NCBI RefSeq assembly: GCF_002216795.1
Contig: NZ_CP022316.1
Coordinates: forward strand, 3,395,732 to 3,459,731
Origin: Brachybacterium avium
GTDB taxonomy: Bacteria; Actinomycetota; Actinomycetes; Actinomycetales; Dermabacteraceae
Direction: 5' to 3'
DNA: 64,000 bases
The translations under genes were made by a program, and so were the position numbers. Positions 42,594 through 56,018 of this stretch are shown here, in pieces; the stretch's first letter is position 1; each line of letters begins with the position of its first letter. The notes beneath the pieces were generated by a model. The model ran no database searches, was not told the origin of the DNA, and saw only the letters and a list, made by a program, of their open reading frames with translations.

Positions 42594-43945
42594 GCATCTC
42601 CGATCCCGAACGTATCGCCCCGGAGGACGTCCGCCTGGACCTCACCCGGCCCACATCCGAGCTGCGCTCCGAGACCGGCCCGTACTTCGGGGACTTCGGA
42701 GGACGCTTCCTGCCGGAGGCGCTGGTCCCGGCGCTCGACGAGCTCATCGAGGTGTACGAGAAGGCGATCGTCGACCCGGAGTTCACTGCCGAGCTGCGCC
42801 AGCTGGCCGCCGAGTACACGGGGCGGCCCTCCCTGCTCTCGGAGGCTCCGCGCTTCTCCCGGTTCGCCGGCGGTGCCCGGATCCTGCTGAAGCGGGAGGA
42901 CCTGAACCACACCGGCAGCCACAAGATCAACAACGTGCTGGGCCAGGCGCTGCTGACCAAGCGGATGGGCAAGGCCCGGGTGATCGCCGAGACCGGAGCC
43001 GGCCAGCACGGCGTCGCCACCGCCACCGCCGCGGCGCTGTTCGGGCTGGACTGCACCATCTACATGGGTGGCGAGGACACCGAACGCCAAGCCCTGAACG
43101 TGGCCCGCATGCGCCTGCTGGGTGCGGACGTGGTCCCCGTCCAGCAGGGCTCGCGCACCCTCAAGGACGCGATCAACGAGGCGTTCCGCGACTGGGTCGC
43201 CAACGTCGATACCACCCATTACCTGCTGGGCACCGTTGCCGGCCCGCATCCCTTCCCGGCGATGGTCCGCGACTTCCACCGCATCATCGGCGAGGAGGCC
43301 CGGGCCCAGACCCTGCAGCGGGTGGGCCGGCTGCCCGATGCGGTTGTCGCCTGCGTCGGCGGCGGCTCCAACGCCATGGGGATCTTCCACGCCTTCCTCG
43401 ACGACACCGACCCGCTGGTGCGGCTGATCGGCTGTGAGGCCGGCGGGGACGGCATCTCCTCCGGTCACCACTCGGCGACCATCACCGGCGGCACTGCCGG
43501 GGTGCTGCACGGTTCCCGCAGCTTCGTGATGCAGGACCAGGACGGCCAGACCATCGAGTCCCACTCCGTCTCCGCCGGGCTGGACTACCCCAGCGTCGGC
43601 CCCGAGCACGCCTGGCTGGCCGACATCGGCCGCGCCGAGTACCGGGCCGTCGACGACGGACCGGCGATGGATGCCTTCGCGCTGCTGTCGATGACCGAGG
43701 GCATCATGCCCGCGATCGAATCCGCGCACGCCCTGGCCGGCGCTCTCCAGCTGGGCCGCGAGCTCGGCGAGGACGCCGTGATCCTGGTGAGCCTCTCCGG
43801 CCGCGGGGACAAGGACGTCGACACCGCCTCGACCTGGTTCGGCCTGGTGGGGGACGAGCCGGCCCGCGCCGACCTGTCCGCGCTGCGGGCCGCCGCGCGC
43901 GAGACCAGCCCCGAGAGGGCAGCACAGAAGCACGAGGAGTCATGA
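42590..43945 (+). CDS. trpB: Tryptophan synthase beta subunit
   Basis: 451-residue PLP enzyme joining indole and serine. The PLP lysine is in [15 protein letters not shown] (about 102-116); [15 protein letters not shown], the phosphate-binding GGGSNAMG and [14 protein letters not shown] are intact. [14 protein letters not shown] at the N-terminus is typical. The first 25 residues are variable. It overlaps trpC and trpA by ATGA, so all three should be made in balance for the alpha2-beta2 complex. Confidence 0.97.
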   Translation: MSISDPERIAPEDVRLDLTRPTSELRSETGPYFGDFGGRFLPEALVPALDELIEVYEKAIVDPEFTAELRQLAAEYTGRPSLLSEAPRFSRFAGGARILLKREDLNHTGSHKINNVLGQALLTKRMGKARVIAETGAGQHGVATATAAALFGLDCTIYMGGEDTERQALNVARMRLLGADVVPVQQGSRTLKDAINEAFRDWVANVDTTHYLLGTVAGPHPFPAMVRDFHRIIGEEARAQTLQRVGRLPDAVVACVGGGSNAMGIFHAFLDDTDPLVRLIGCEAGGDGISSGHHSATITGGTAGVLHGSRSFVMQDQDGQTIESHSVSAGLDYPSVGPEHAWLADIGRAEYRAVDDGPAMDAFALLSMTEGIMPAIESAHALAGALQLGRELGEDAVILVSLSGRGDKDVDTASTWFGLVGDEPARADLSALRAAARETSPERAAQKHEES

Positions 43946-44793
43946 TGACCGCCGCCGACATGACCACCGCCGACACCGCCCGGCTGCGGGCCGAGGAGGT
44001 CCTGGACCGCGCCCGCGGCGAGAACCGTGCCGCCCTCATCGCCTACCTGCCCGTCGGCTACCCCGACCTCGAGCGTTCGATCGAGGCAGCCAGGATCCTC
44101 ATCGACCACGGCGCCGACATGATCGAGCTGGGCCTGCCGTACTCCGACCCCGTCATGGACGGTGCCGTGATCCAGCAGGCCGCCTCCGCCGCCCTGGCCG
44201 GCGGCACCCGCACCCGCCACGTGCTCGAAGCCGTCGAGGCCCTCTCCGGCCGCGGCGCCGCGATCCTGGTGATGAGCTACTGGAACCCGATCCTCGCCTA
44301 CGGCCCCGACGCCTTCGCGCGTGACCTCGCGGCCGCCGGCGGAGCCGGCGTGATCACCCCCGACCTCATCCCCGACGAAGGCGCCGACTGGATCACCGCC
44401 AGCGAGCAGCACGGGGTGGACCGCGTTTTCCTGGTCGCCCCGAGCTCCCCGCGCGACCGCCTCGCGTACGTGGCCTCGCACACACGCGGCTTCGTGTACG
44501 CCGCGAGCACCATGGGCGTCACCGGCACCCGCGCGAGCGTCTCCGCCGCCACGGAGGGCCTGGTCGAGCGGTCCCGTGCGGCCGGGGCGAAGAACGTCTG
44601 CGTGGGCCTGGGCGTCTCGAACGGTGAGCAGGCCGCGCAGGTGGGCGCGTACGCTGATGGAGTGATCGTCGGGTCCGCCTTCGTGCGTGCGCTGATCGAC
44701 AACGAGGGCGACGACACGGCGGCCCGCACCGCCCTGGCGGCGGTGGCCGACGATCTGCGCGCCGGCGTCGAGCGCGCCCGCACCGAGACCTGA
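43942..44793 (+). CDS. trpA: Tryptophan synthase alpha subunit
   Basis: 283-residue TIM-barrel enzyme cleaving indole-3-glycerol phosphate. The catalytic residues are in [22 protein letters not shown] (Glu and Asp), with [35 protein letters not shown] and phosphate-binding [12 protein letters not shown] and [12 protein letters not shown]. Start ATG 43942 overlaps the trpB stop; a second ATG follows at once (MMTAADMT), so the exact start is uncertain by one codon. A 13-base gap leads to lgt. Confidence 0.96.
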   Translation: MMTAADMTTADTARLRAEEVLDRARGENRAALIAYLPVGYPDLERSIEAARILIDHGADMIELGLPYSDPVMDGAVIQQAASAALAGGTRTRHVLEAVEALSGRGAAILVMSYWNPILAYGPDAFARDLAAAGGAGVITPDLIPDEGADWITASEQHGVDRVFLVAPSSPRDRLAYVASHTRGFVYAASTMGVTGTRASVSAATEGLVERSRAAGAKNVCVGLGVSNGEQAAQVGAYADGVIVGSAFVRALIDNEGDDTAARTALAAVADDLRAGVERARTET

Positions 44794-44806
44794 GCGGAGG
44801 ACGGAC

Positions 44807-45736
44807 ATGATCCCCAGCCCGTCGATCTCCGCGCTCTCCCTCGGACCGCTGACGATCCACTTCTATGCCCTGTGCATCCTCTCCGGGATCGCGGTGGCGA
44901 TGTGGTGGGCGACGAAGCGGTGGGAGGCGCGCGGCGGGGATGGCGACACCCTGTTCGACATCATCTTCGTCGCGGTCATCGCCGGCATCGTCGGCTCCCG
45001 CATCTGGCACGTCCTCACCTCCCCGGAACCGTTCTTCGGCCCGGACGGGAACCCGCTCGCGGTGCTCTACATCTGGCAGGGCGGCCTCGCGATCTACGGC
45101 GGCGTGGCCGGTGGGGCGCTCGCGGTGTGGTTCATGGCGCGGCACAAGGGCGTCTCCTTCACCGCACTCGCAGACACCGTCGCTCCCACCCTGCTGATCG
45201 CCCAGGTGCTGGGCCGCTTCGGCAACTGGTTCAACCAGGAGCTCTACGGCCCGCCGCTGGACACCTGGTGGGCGTGGAACGTCACCTGCGTGACGAACGG
45301 GGCGACCATCGGGGGCTGCGTCCCCGGCACCTACCATCCGACCTTCCTGTACGAGCAGCTGTGGAACCTCGCCGGGATCGCCGTGCTGCTGCTGCTCAGC
45401 CGCCGCTACCGGTGGGCCGGCGGCAGGGTCTTCTGGGCCTACGTCGCGATCTACTCCATCGGCCGTGCCTGGATCGACGCCATCCGCACCGAGCCGGTGC
45501 TGATGGTGGGGCCGTTGCGCATCCACACCCTGGTCGCGATCGTGATGGCACTGGTCGGCATCGCGGTGTTCGTCGTGCTCACCCGCCGCAAGCAGCGCCG
45601 CGGGGGAGAGGTCGTCGCCGCCGACGGCTCCTTCGAGCTGCCCGCCCAGACCGATGGCGGTGGGCCCGATGAGGACGAGGTGGAGAAGTCGGGCACGCCC
45701 CCTTCTCCCGGCACGGATCCGGCACCCGGACCCTAG
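44807..45736 (+). CDS. lgt: Prolipoprotein diacylglyceryl transferase
   Basis: 309-residue polytopic membrane enzyme attaching diacylglycerol to lipobox cysteines. About seven helices; signatures are GSRIWHVLTSP, QGGLAIYGGVAGGALA (His/Tyr/Gly face), GRFGNWFNQELYGPP with the essential Arg, and YHPTFLYEQLWNL. The cytoplasmic C-terminal tail (about 265-309) is hydrophilic. lgt after trpA is the usual actinobacterial order. Its product would act on lipoproteins such as the one at 56019. Confidence 0.95.
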   Translation: MIPSPSISALSLGPLTIHFYALCILSGIAVAMWWATKRWEARGGDGDTLFDIIFVAVIAGIVGSRIWHVLTSPEPFFGPDGNPLAVLYIWQGGLAIYGGVAGGALAVWFMARHKGVSFTALADTVAPTLLIAQVLGRFGNWFNQELYGPPLDTWWAWNVTCVTNGATIGGCVPGTYHPTFLYEQLWNLAGIAVLLLLSRRYRWAGGRVFWAYVAIYSIGRAWIDAIRTEPVLMVGPLRIHTLVAIVMALVGIAVFVVLTRRKQRRGGEVVAADGSFELPAQTDGGGPDEDEVEKSGTPPSPGTDPAPGP

Positions 45737-45853
45737 GGACGCACACCCTCGAGCGACGCAGATCGCCGGAGCGGGAGACGCGCCCCAGGACGGGTGCACG
45801 TCGTCCACGACGACCCCGTCACCGGCCGCTCGACCCGAAGGGCTGACTGCGTC

Positions 45854-50423
<4,570 letters not shown>

Positions 50424-50431
<8 letters not shown>

Positions 50432-51901
50432 TCCCCGAGGATTCCTGCGCGAGCGCGATCGGGAGCTGCCCGCCCGCCGCCCCGTCCCGCTGCGACTGAT
50501 GGACTGGCGCGAGGTGTACGAGGCCCGGGAGCAGGGCACCCTGGACGTGGTCTCCCGGCAGGCGGGACGCTGCATGAACTGCGGCATCCCCTTCTGTCAT
50601 CAGGGCTGCCCGCTGGGCAACCTGATCCCGGAGTGGAACGACCTCGTCTACCGCGAGGACTGGAAGGAGGCCGGTGAGCGCCTGCACGCGACCAACAACT
50701 TCCCGGAGTTCACCGGCCGGGCCTGCCCGGCACCCTGCGAGTCCAGCTGCGTGCTGGGGATCAACCAGCCCCCGGTGACGATCAAGAACGTCGAGGTCTC
50801 CATCATCGACCGGGCCTTCGTGGAGGGCTGGGTCCAGCCCGTCGAGCCCTCGCGGCAGACGGGCCGCTCGGTGGCAGTGGTCGGCTCCGGACCGGCCGGG
50901 CTCGCCGCCGCCCAGCAGCTGACCCGTGCCGGCCACTCCGTGGTGGTCCTGGAACGGGATGACCGGATCGGCGGCCTGCTGCGCTACGGGATCCCGGAGT
51001 TCAAGCTCGAGAAGCGCCATCTCGAGCGGCGATTGCAGCAGATGCGCGCCGAGGGCACCCGCTTCCGCACCGGGGTCGACGTCGGCGGGACGGGGCAGGG
51101 CGCGCTGAGCGCGAAAGAGCTGCGCTCCCGCTTCGATGCGGTGGTCCTGGCCACCGGCGCGAGCGTGCCCCGGGAGCTGACGGTGCCCGGCCGCGGCGCC
51201 GCCGGGATCCATCCCGCGATGGACTACCTCACCCAGGCGAACCGCCTGGTCGAGGGCGACCGGATCGATGACCCGCTCACCGCGGAGGGGAAGGACGTGG
51301 TGATCATCGGCGGCGGCGACACCGGCGCCGACTGCCTGGGCACTGCGCTGCGCCAGGGCGCCCGCTCGGTGACCACGCTCGCGATCGGCACCCAGCCGCC
51401 CACCGAGCGCGATGAGACCCAGCCCTGGCCCACCCATCCGCTGCTGTTCGAGGTCTCCACCGCCCACGAGGAGGGCGGGCAGCGCTCCTACCTCGCCTCG
51501 ACCACCGGCTTCCGGGCCGACGATCGGGGCGCGGTGAGCGGGCTGGTCGTCTCCCGCACCCGTCACGTCGAGGGCGCCCGCATGCCCACCCCGGGACCGA
51601 GACGGTGCTGCCCGCCACCCTGGTGCTGATCGCGATGGGCTTCACCGCCGCCCGCAGCGAGGGACTCCTGGAGGCCCTGGGAGTGGATATCACCTCACGG
51701 GGCACCGTCGTGCACGATGCCGACTGGACCACGACGGTGCCCGGCATCTTCACCGCCGGCGACTGCGCCCGAGGTCAGAGCCTCATCGTCTGGGCGATCG
51801 CCGAGGGGCGGGCCTGTGCCGCAGCGGTGGATGAGCACCTGATGGGGAGCACCTCGCTGCCGCGTCCCGTGGGCCCCGGCGAGAAGCCCGTCACAATGTG
51901 A
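50424..51901 (+). CDS. gltD: Glutamate synthase small subunit, probable one-base frameshift error at 51589-51595
   Basis: FAD/NADPH subunit that feeds electrons to GltB. N-terminal Fe-S cysteines: [17 protein letters not shown] (about 50-66) and [13 protein letters not shown] site [17 protein letters not shown] and NADPH site [15 protein letters not shown] are intact. The frame breaks after ARMPTPG at CCCCGGGACC; one more C or G gives [21 protein letters not shown] and the rest to PVTM, including [19 protein letters not shown]. Repaired length 492, normal. Translation is coupled to gltB by an eight-base overlap. I infer an assembly error. Confidence 0.92.
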
Positions 51902-52003
51902 AAGACTAGGGTGAAGAACACGCGATGCCGCGGCCCTCCTGCGGCGTTCGTGCGCTGTCCCGGGAGGGAACGCGGCCCTCACACGAACTACAGATGGGTT
52001 GAC

Positions 52004-53473
52004 ATGCGCAAAGCGAAGATCGTCTGCACACTCGGTCCCGCCACGGGCACCTACGAGCAGATCCGCACCCTGATCGAGGCCGGGATGAACGTGGCCCGGA
52101 TGAACTTCAGCCATGGCACGCACGACGATCACGCGCAGGTGTACGCGAACATCCGTCGCGCCGCCGAGGACCTCGGGAAGAACGTCGCCGTGCTGGTGGA
52201 CCTCCAGGGTCCCAAGATCCGCCTGGGCCGGTTCTCCGACGGGCCGCACCAGCTCGAGGTCGGCGATTCCCTCACCATCACCACGGACGACATCGAAGGC
52301 ACCCGCGAGCGCGTCTCGACGACCTTCAAGGGACTGCCGGGCGACTGCCGCCCCGGGGACGTCCTGCTGATCGACGACGGCAAGGTCTCCGTGCGCGTCA
52401 CCGAGGTGACCGAGACCGACGTCGTGACCATCGTCGAGGTGCCGGGGCCCGTCTCGAACAACAAGGGCATCAACCTGCCGGGCGTGGCCGTGTCCGTGCC
52501 CGCGATGAGCGAGAAGGACGTGGCGGACCTCCGCTTCGGCCTGGGCCTCGGCGCGGATCTGGTGGCGTTGTCCTTCGTCCGCGACGCCCATGACATGGAT
52601 AACGTCCTGCGGATCATGCAGGAGGAGGACCGCCGGGTGCCGGTGATCGCGAAGATCGAGAAGCCGCAGGCCGTGCGCGCGCTGCGCTCGATCGTCGGCG
52701 CCTTCGACGGCATCATGGTCGCCCGCGGCGATCTGGGCGTCGAGCTGCCGCTGGAGCAGGTCCCGCTGGTCCAGAAGCGCGCCATCGAGCTGGCCCGCCG
52801 CAATGCGAAGCCCGTGATCGTGGCCACCCAGGTGCTCGAGTCCATGATCGAGAGCCCGCGGCCCACCCGCGCCGAGGCGTCGGACTGCGCCAATGCGATC
52901 CTCGACGGGGCCGACGCGGTCATGCTCTCCGGCGAGACCAGCGTGGGCAAGTACCCCTTCGAGGCCGTGCGCACCATGGCCCGCATCATCACCAACACCG
53001 AGGAGAACGGCGCGGACCGCATCCTCCCGCTGGGCACCATCCCGCACACCCGCGGTGGCGCGATCACCCGGGCGGCCGCCGAGATCGGCGACCAGCTCTC
53101 CGCCCAGTACCTGGTGACGTTCACCGAGTCCGGTGACACCGCCCGGCGCCTGTCCCGCCTGCGTCCCAGCATCCCGCTGCTGGCGCTGACCCCGTATCCG
53201 GAGGTCGCCCGTCAGCTGTCGCTGACCTGGGGCATCGAATCGCACCTGGTGCCGATGCAGAACGACACCGACGCGATGGTCGGCAAGGTCGACAACCTGC
53301 TGCGCGAGCAGAAGGGGCTGCAGAAGAACGATCTGGTCATCGTCGCCGCCGGCTCCCCTCCCGGCGTGCACGGCTCCACCAACACCCTGCGCGTGCACCG
53401 CATCGGCGACCTCGACGGCACCGAGTCCGCCCGCATCGAAGCGGATCGGATCGCCTCCGGCGTGCACAGCTGA
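52004..53473 (+). CDS. pyk: Pyruvate kinase
   Basis: 489-residue glycolytic enzyme making pyruvate and ATP from PEP. Motifs: KIVCTLGPATGTYEQI, RMNFSHGTHDDH, LLVDLQGPKIRLG-type VLVDLQGPKIRLGRF, the active-site block VIAKIEKPQAVRAL with the catalytic Lys, MVARGDLGVELPLEQVPLVQK and MLSGETSVGKYPFEAV. The C-terminal allosteric domain ends VHRIGDLDG. ATG 52004 chosen as it starts exactly at the family N-terminus; longer readings add unconserved sequence. A TAGGGT box (51907-51912) may be its -10. In mycobacteria pykA lies after lgt. Confidence 0.96.
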   Translation: MRKAKIVCTLGPATGTYEQIRTLIEAGMNVARMNFSHGTHDDHAQVYANIRRAAEDLGKNVAVLVDLQGPKIRLGRFSDGPHQLEVGDSLTITTDDIEGTRERVSTTFKGLPGDCRPGDVLLIDDGKVSVRVTEVTETDVVTIVEVPGPVSNNKGINLPGVAVSVPAMSEKDVADLRFGLGLGADLVALSFVRDAHDMDNVLRIMQEEDRRVPVIAKIEKPQAVRALRSIVGAFDGIMVARGDLGVELPLEQVPLVQKRAIELARRNAKPVIVATQVLESMIESPRPTRAEASDCANAILDGADAVMLSGETSVGKYPFEAVRTMARIITNTEENGADRILPLGTIPHTRGGAITRAAAEIGDQLSAQYLVTFTESGDTARRLSRLRPSIPLLALTPYPEVARQLSLTWGIESHLVPMQNDTDAMVGKVDNLLREQKGLQKNDLVIVAAGSPPGVHGSTNTLRVHRIGDLDGTESARIEADRIASGVHS

Positions 53474-53493
53474 GACGAGTGACGGTCCGCGAC

Positions 53494-53531
53494 GGCGGCA
53501 CCCGGCGGCCCACTGGCTGCGGGGTGCCGCC
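53494..53531. terminator. Bidirectional terminator between pyk and the DadA-like gene
   Basis: GGCGGCACCC (53494-53503) pairs perfectly with GGGTGCCGCC (53522-53531). It lies between two convergent genes, 20 bases after pyk and 10 bases beyond the end of the minus-strand oxidoreductase gene. Confidence 0.65.
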
Positions 53532-53540
53532 ATCGCACTC

Positions 53541-54788
53541 TCAGCGCAGCGGGTCGAAGTGCTTCATGACGGCCGGCGGCTGAGCGCCGGTCAGCTGACC
53601 GGCGAGCATCTTGCCTGTCAGGGGACCGAGCGCGATGCCCCACATCCCGTGACCGCCCGCGATGCTCACCCGGGAGTCCCGGGTGCGACCCACCAGGGGC
53701 AGGCCGTCGGCGGTGCAGGGCCGGGACCCGACCCACTCCTCCTGACGATCCTCCCAGTCGATCCCCTGATACATGGGCCGGACCGCGTCGATCACCGCCT
53801 GGATCCGCCGCGGGTCCAGAGGAGCGTCGGCGTCACGGAACTCCATCATCCCGGTGACCCGGAAGCGGTCCCCCAGGGGCGTGCAGGCCACGCGCTGGGT
53901 GGGGAAGTACAGCGGGTGGGTCGGCATCGTCTCGGGGTGGACGGTGAAGCTGTAGCCGCGACCGGCCTGGACGACCTGGCGGATGCCGAAGCGGCGGGCG
54001 AGCCGACCCAGCCATGCTCCGGTGGCGATCACGACGTGATCGGCGCGCACGGAGTCGCCGGACCGGTCCAGCACGTCGACCCCGGCACCGCGCTGGCGGA
54101 TGTCCGAGACGTCGAAGCCGCGACGGATCCGCCCGCCGCGGGACTCGACCGCCTCGGCGAGCGAGGCCATATACCGCGGGGGATCGATGAACCGCTGCCC
54201 GTGCAGGGCGATGCCTGCGGTGACGCCGTCGGCCAGGACGGGCTCGTGCTCACGCATCTGAGCGCCGCTGAGCAGCTCGTACTCGACCGTGCCCCCGGAG
54301 CGGGCGACCCCGTCGAACTCGCGCACCATAGCGGCCTGGTCCTCCTCCGTGGCGAAGGCGGCCAGGAACGGGCGTGCGGGATGGATCGGCTCGGCGAGGT
54401 CGAGCTCGTCGAAGGCGTCCAGCGAGACCCGGTTGACCTCGGTGAAGATCCCCATGGCGCGACGCCACCTGCCGGGAGTGCAGTTGCGGGCGAAGCCGAG
54501 CAGGAATCGCAGCAGCCGCGGATCCGCGGTCAGGGGGACGTACAGCGGCGAGGAGGGGTCGATCATCGCCTTGAGGCCGTAGGTCAGCACCGACGGCTCG
54601 CTCAGGGGCAGGGTCAGTGCTGGGGTCAGCCACCCCGCGTTCCCCCAGGACGACCCGGCTGCGACGTCGTCCCGCTCCAGGACGGTGACCTCGACCCCCT
54701 GCTCCAGCAGGTGCCAGGCGGTGGCGAGACCGGACATGCCGGCCCCGATGATGGCGACGTGGCCTGGGCTCTTGGATGACACTGCCAT
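53541..54788 (-). CDS. dadA: D-amino-acid dehydrogenase (DadA-like FAD oxidoreductase)
   Basis: 415-residue DAO-family flavoprotein. N-terminal FAD-binding VAIIGAGMSGLATAWHLLEQG (about 11-31), SSWGNAGWLTPAL, a QRFIDPPRYMASLAEAV block, VVIATGAWLGRL and the C-terminal FAD motif VSIAGGHGMWGIALGPLTGKMLA. In this family the enzyme deaminates D-amino acids, donating electrons to the respiratory chain. Specificity for D-Ala versus other substrates cannot be told; no alanine racemase is nearby, so the gene symbol is tentative. It stands alone on the minus strand and carries a palindrome just after its probable -10. Confidence 0.8.
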   Translation of the reverse strand: MAVSSKSPGHVAIIGAGMSGLATAWHLLEQGVEVTVLERDDVAAGSSWGNAGWLTPALTLPLSEPSVLTYGLKAMIDPSSPLYVPLTADPRLLRFLLGFARNCTPGRWRRAMGIFTEVNRVSLDAFDELDLAEPIHPARPFLAAFATEEDQAAMVREFDGVARSGGTVEYELLSGAQMREHEPVLADGVTAGIALHGQRFIDPPRYMASLAEAVESRGGRIRRGFDVSDIRQRGAGVDVLDRSGDSVRADHVVIATGAWLGRLARRFGIRQVVQAGRGYSFTVHPETMPTHPLYFPTQRVACTPLGDRFRVTGMMEFRDADAPLDPRRIQAVIDAVRPMYQGIDWEDRQEEWVGSRPCTADGLPLVGRTRDSRVSIAGGHGMWGIALGPLTGKMLAGQLTGAQPPAVMKHFDPLR

Positions 54789-54807
54789 GGGCTCCGCTCT
54801 CGCGACT

Positions 54808-54837
54808 CAGTACGGCTCTGTACTGCGGAAAGGCTAC
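54808..54837 (-). promoter_or_regulatory. Candidate -10 and operator palindrome upstream of the DadA-like gene
   Basis: On the minus strand TAGCCT (54832-54837) is a plausible -10. Seven bases beyond it lies CAGTAC-N6-GTACTG (54808-54825), a perfect 6-base-arm inverted repeat at the expected transcription start. The placement suggests a repressor site. The regulator is not encoded next door. Confidence 0.4.
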
Positions 54838-55124
54838 ACCACCACGCGCATCTCTCGGCACCTCGCGCGCCGCTGCGGATCGGTGTGCGCAGCCGGCTCG
54901 GACATGAGTGTTCTCTCTCGCATGGCCCCGGGGCGCGGCCGGGCACGGGGTGGGACGCCTCACGTCGCGGGGGAGCCGGCAGGCGCTGGGGAGGACGGTC
55001 CGCGGTGGTCTGCCGGGCGGCCTGCGTGCGCTCCGCAGGAGCACGTGCGCACACCGTGCTCGGATCAGCCCCTCCCCGGGGCGGAGAACACGCGTGGTCA
55101 CAGGCCACAGCCCTGCGATCGAGG
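54838..55124. other. Non-coding gap between the DadA-like gene and tRNA-Leu
   Basis: The whole gap 54789-55124 (336 bases) shows no credible gene on either strand: open frames here lack ribosome sites and recognisable sequence. Apart from the promoter and palindrome next to the oxidoreductase gene, I see only mildly repetitive GC-rich DNA. Confidence 0.5.
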
Positions 55125-55207
55125 TGCCGGGTGCGGGACTCGAACCCGCACGCCCTCGCGGACAGCGCATTTTGAGTGCGCCGCGTCTACCATTCCGCCA
55201 ACCCGGC
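55125..55207 (-). tRNA. tRNA-Leu (anticodon CAA)
   Basis: Cloverleaf on the minus strand: acceptor GCCGGGT (55207-55201) pairs with ACCCGGC (55132-55126), followed by discriminator A at 55125. The anticodon stem GCGCA/TGCGC encloses the loop CTCAAAA, giving anticodon CAA (reads UUG). A long variable arm (GTCCGCGAGGGC) identifies the class II leucine type, and the T arm has GGTTCGAGTCC. The 3' CCA is not encoded. TATCCT on the minus strand at 55235-55240 is a likely -10. Confidence 0.96.
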
Positions 55208-55316
55208 TCACCCCCCATGCAGGAGGGCTGGATTAGGATACCGCTGATGACCACCGGCCTTGACCCCGTGGGTGCTGGACACCCCTGGAGAGGCCCTTCT
55301 CGAGACACAGGGCGAC

Positions 55317-55964
55317 ATGACAGACGATACGACTTCCCTCCCCGACGACGCCCAGGACGATGCGCTGCCGCAGGCGGACGCGCCGCGCCGCACCGCGGTC
55401 GTGGCCGAGGACGAGAGCCTCATCCGGATGGACATCGTCGAGACGCTGACGGAGGCGGGCTTCGACGTGATCGCCGCCGTCGGCGACGGCGAGGCGGCAG
55501 TGGCCAAGGCCCGCGAGCTGCGACCGGACATCGTGGTGATGGACGTGAAGATGCCGCAGATGGACGGCGTCACCGCAGCCGAGCGGATCGGCGAGGACAA
55601 CCTCGCCCCCGTCGTGATGCTCACCGCCTTCTCCCAGGCCGAGCTCGTCGAGCGGGCCCGTGATGCCGGTGCGATGGCCTACGTCGTCAAGCCCTTCACC
55701 CCCGCGGATCTGCTGCCGGCGATCGAGATCGCCATCTCGCGCTACCAGCAGATCACCCAGCTGGAGTCCGAGATCGCAGATCTGGGGGAGCGGTTCGAGA
55801 CCCGCAAGCGCGTGGACCGGGCCAAGGGCCTGCTGCAGACCAATATGGGCCTGAGCGAGCCCGAGGCGTTCCGCTGGATCCAGAAGACCTCGATGGATCG
55901 TCGGCTGACCATGCGGGAGGTCGCCGACGCGGTCGTGGACCAGCTGGGCGGCCCGAAGGACTGA
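55317..55964 (+). CDS. pdtaR: ANTAR-domain response regulator PdtaR
   Basis: 215-residue response regulator whose output is RNA binding. A 22-residue acidic tail precedes the receiver domain: acidic pocket AEDES (30-34), phospho-acceptor Asp76 (VVMDVKMPQMDG), MLTAFS and Lys125 (VVKPFTP). The ANTAR domain (about 150-210) has RVDRAKGLLQTNMGLSEPEAFRWIQKTSMD. Mycobacterial PdtaR works with histidine kinase PdtaS; no kinase is next to it here. I chose ATG 55317 over an upstream TTG at 55260 that would add unconserved residues. It lies between pyk and polA, as in mycobacteria. Confidence 0.93.
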   Translation: MTDDTTSLPDDAQDDALPQADAPRRTAVVAEDESLIRMDIVETLTEAGFDVIAAVGDGEAAVAKARELRPDIVVMDVKMPQMDGVTAAERIGEDNLAPVVMLTAFSQAELVERARDAGAMAYVVKPFTPADLLPAIEIAISRYQQITQLESEIADLGERFETRKRVDRAKGLLQTNMGLSEPEAFRWIQKTSMDRRLTMREVADAVVDQLGGPKD

Positions 55965-56018
55965 AGCAGGACCATCCGGGCCCGGGGTGGGCCGGGCGGA
56001 GAGGGGAACAGCACGACG

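Noticed and set aside
45794..45853. Longer GltB start at GTG 45794
   Set aside because: It would lengthen the propeptide to 46 residues; the ATG at 45854 places the catalytic Cys at 27, closer to family norms. Not fully excluded.
51891..51901. TCACAATGTGA at the gltD end as a CRP/GlxR site
   Set aside because: CRP-type sites have TGTGA on the left and TCACA on the right with a six-base spacer; this order is reversed with a one-base spacer, and it lies in coding sequence.
54685..55236. Open frames over the DadA-tRNA gap
   Set aside because: They run antisense through the oxidoreductase start and through the tRNA, with no conserved sequence.
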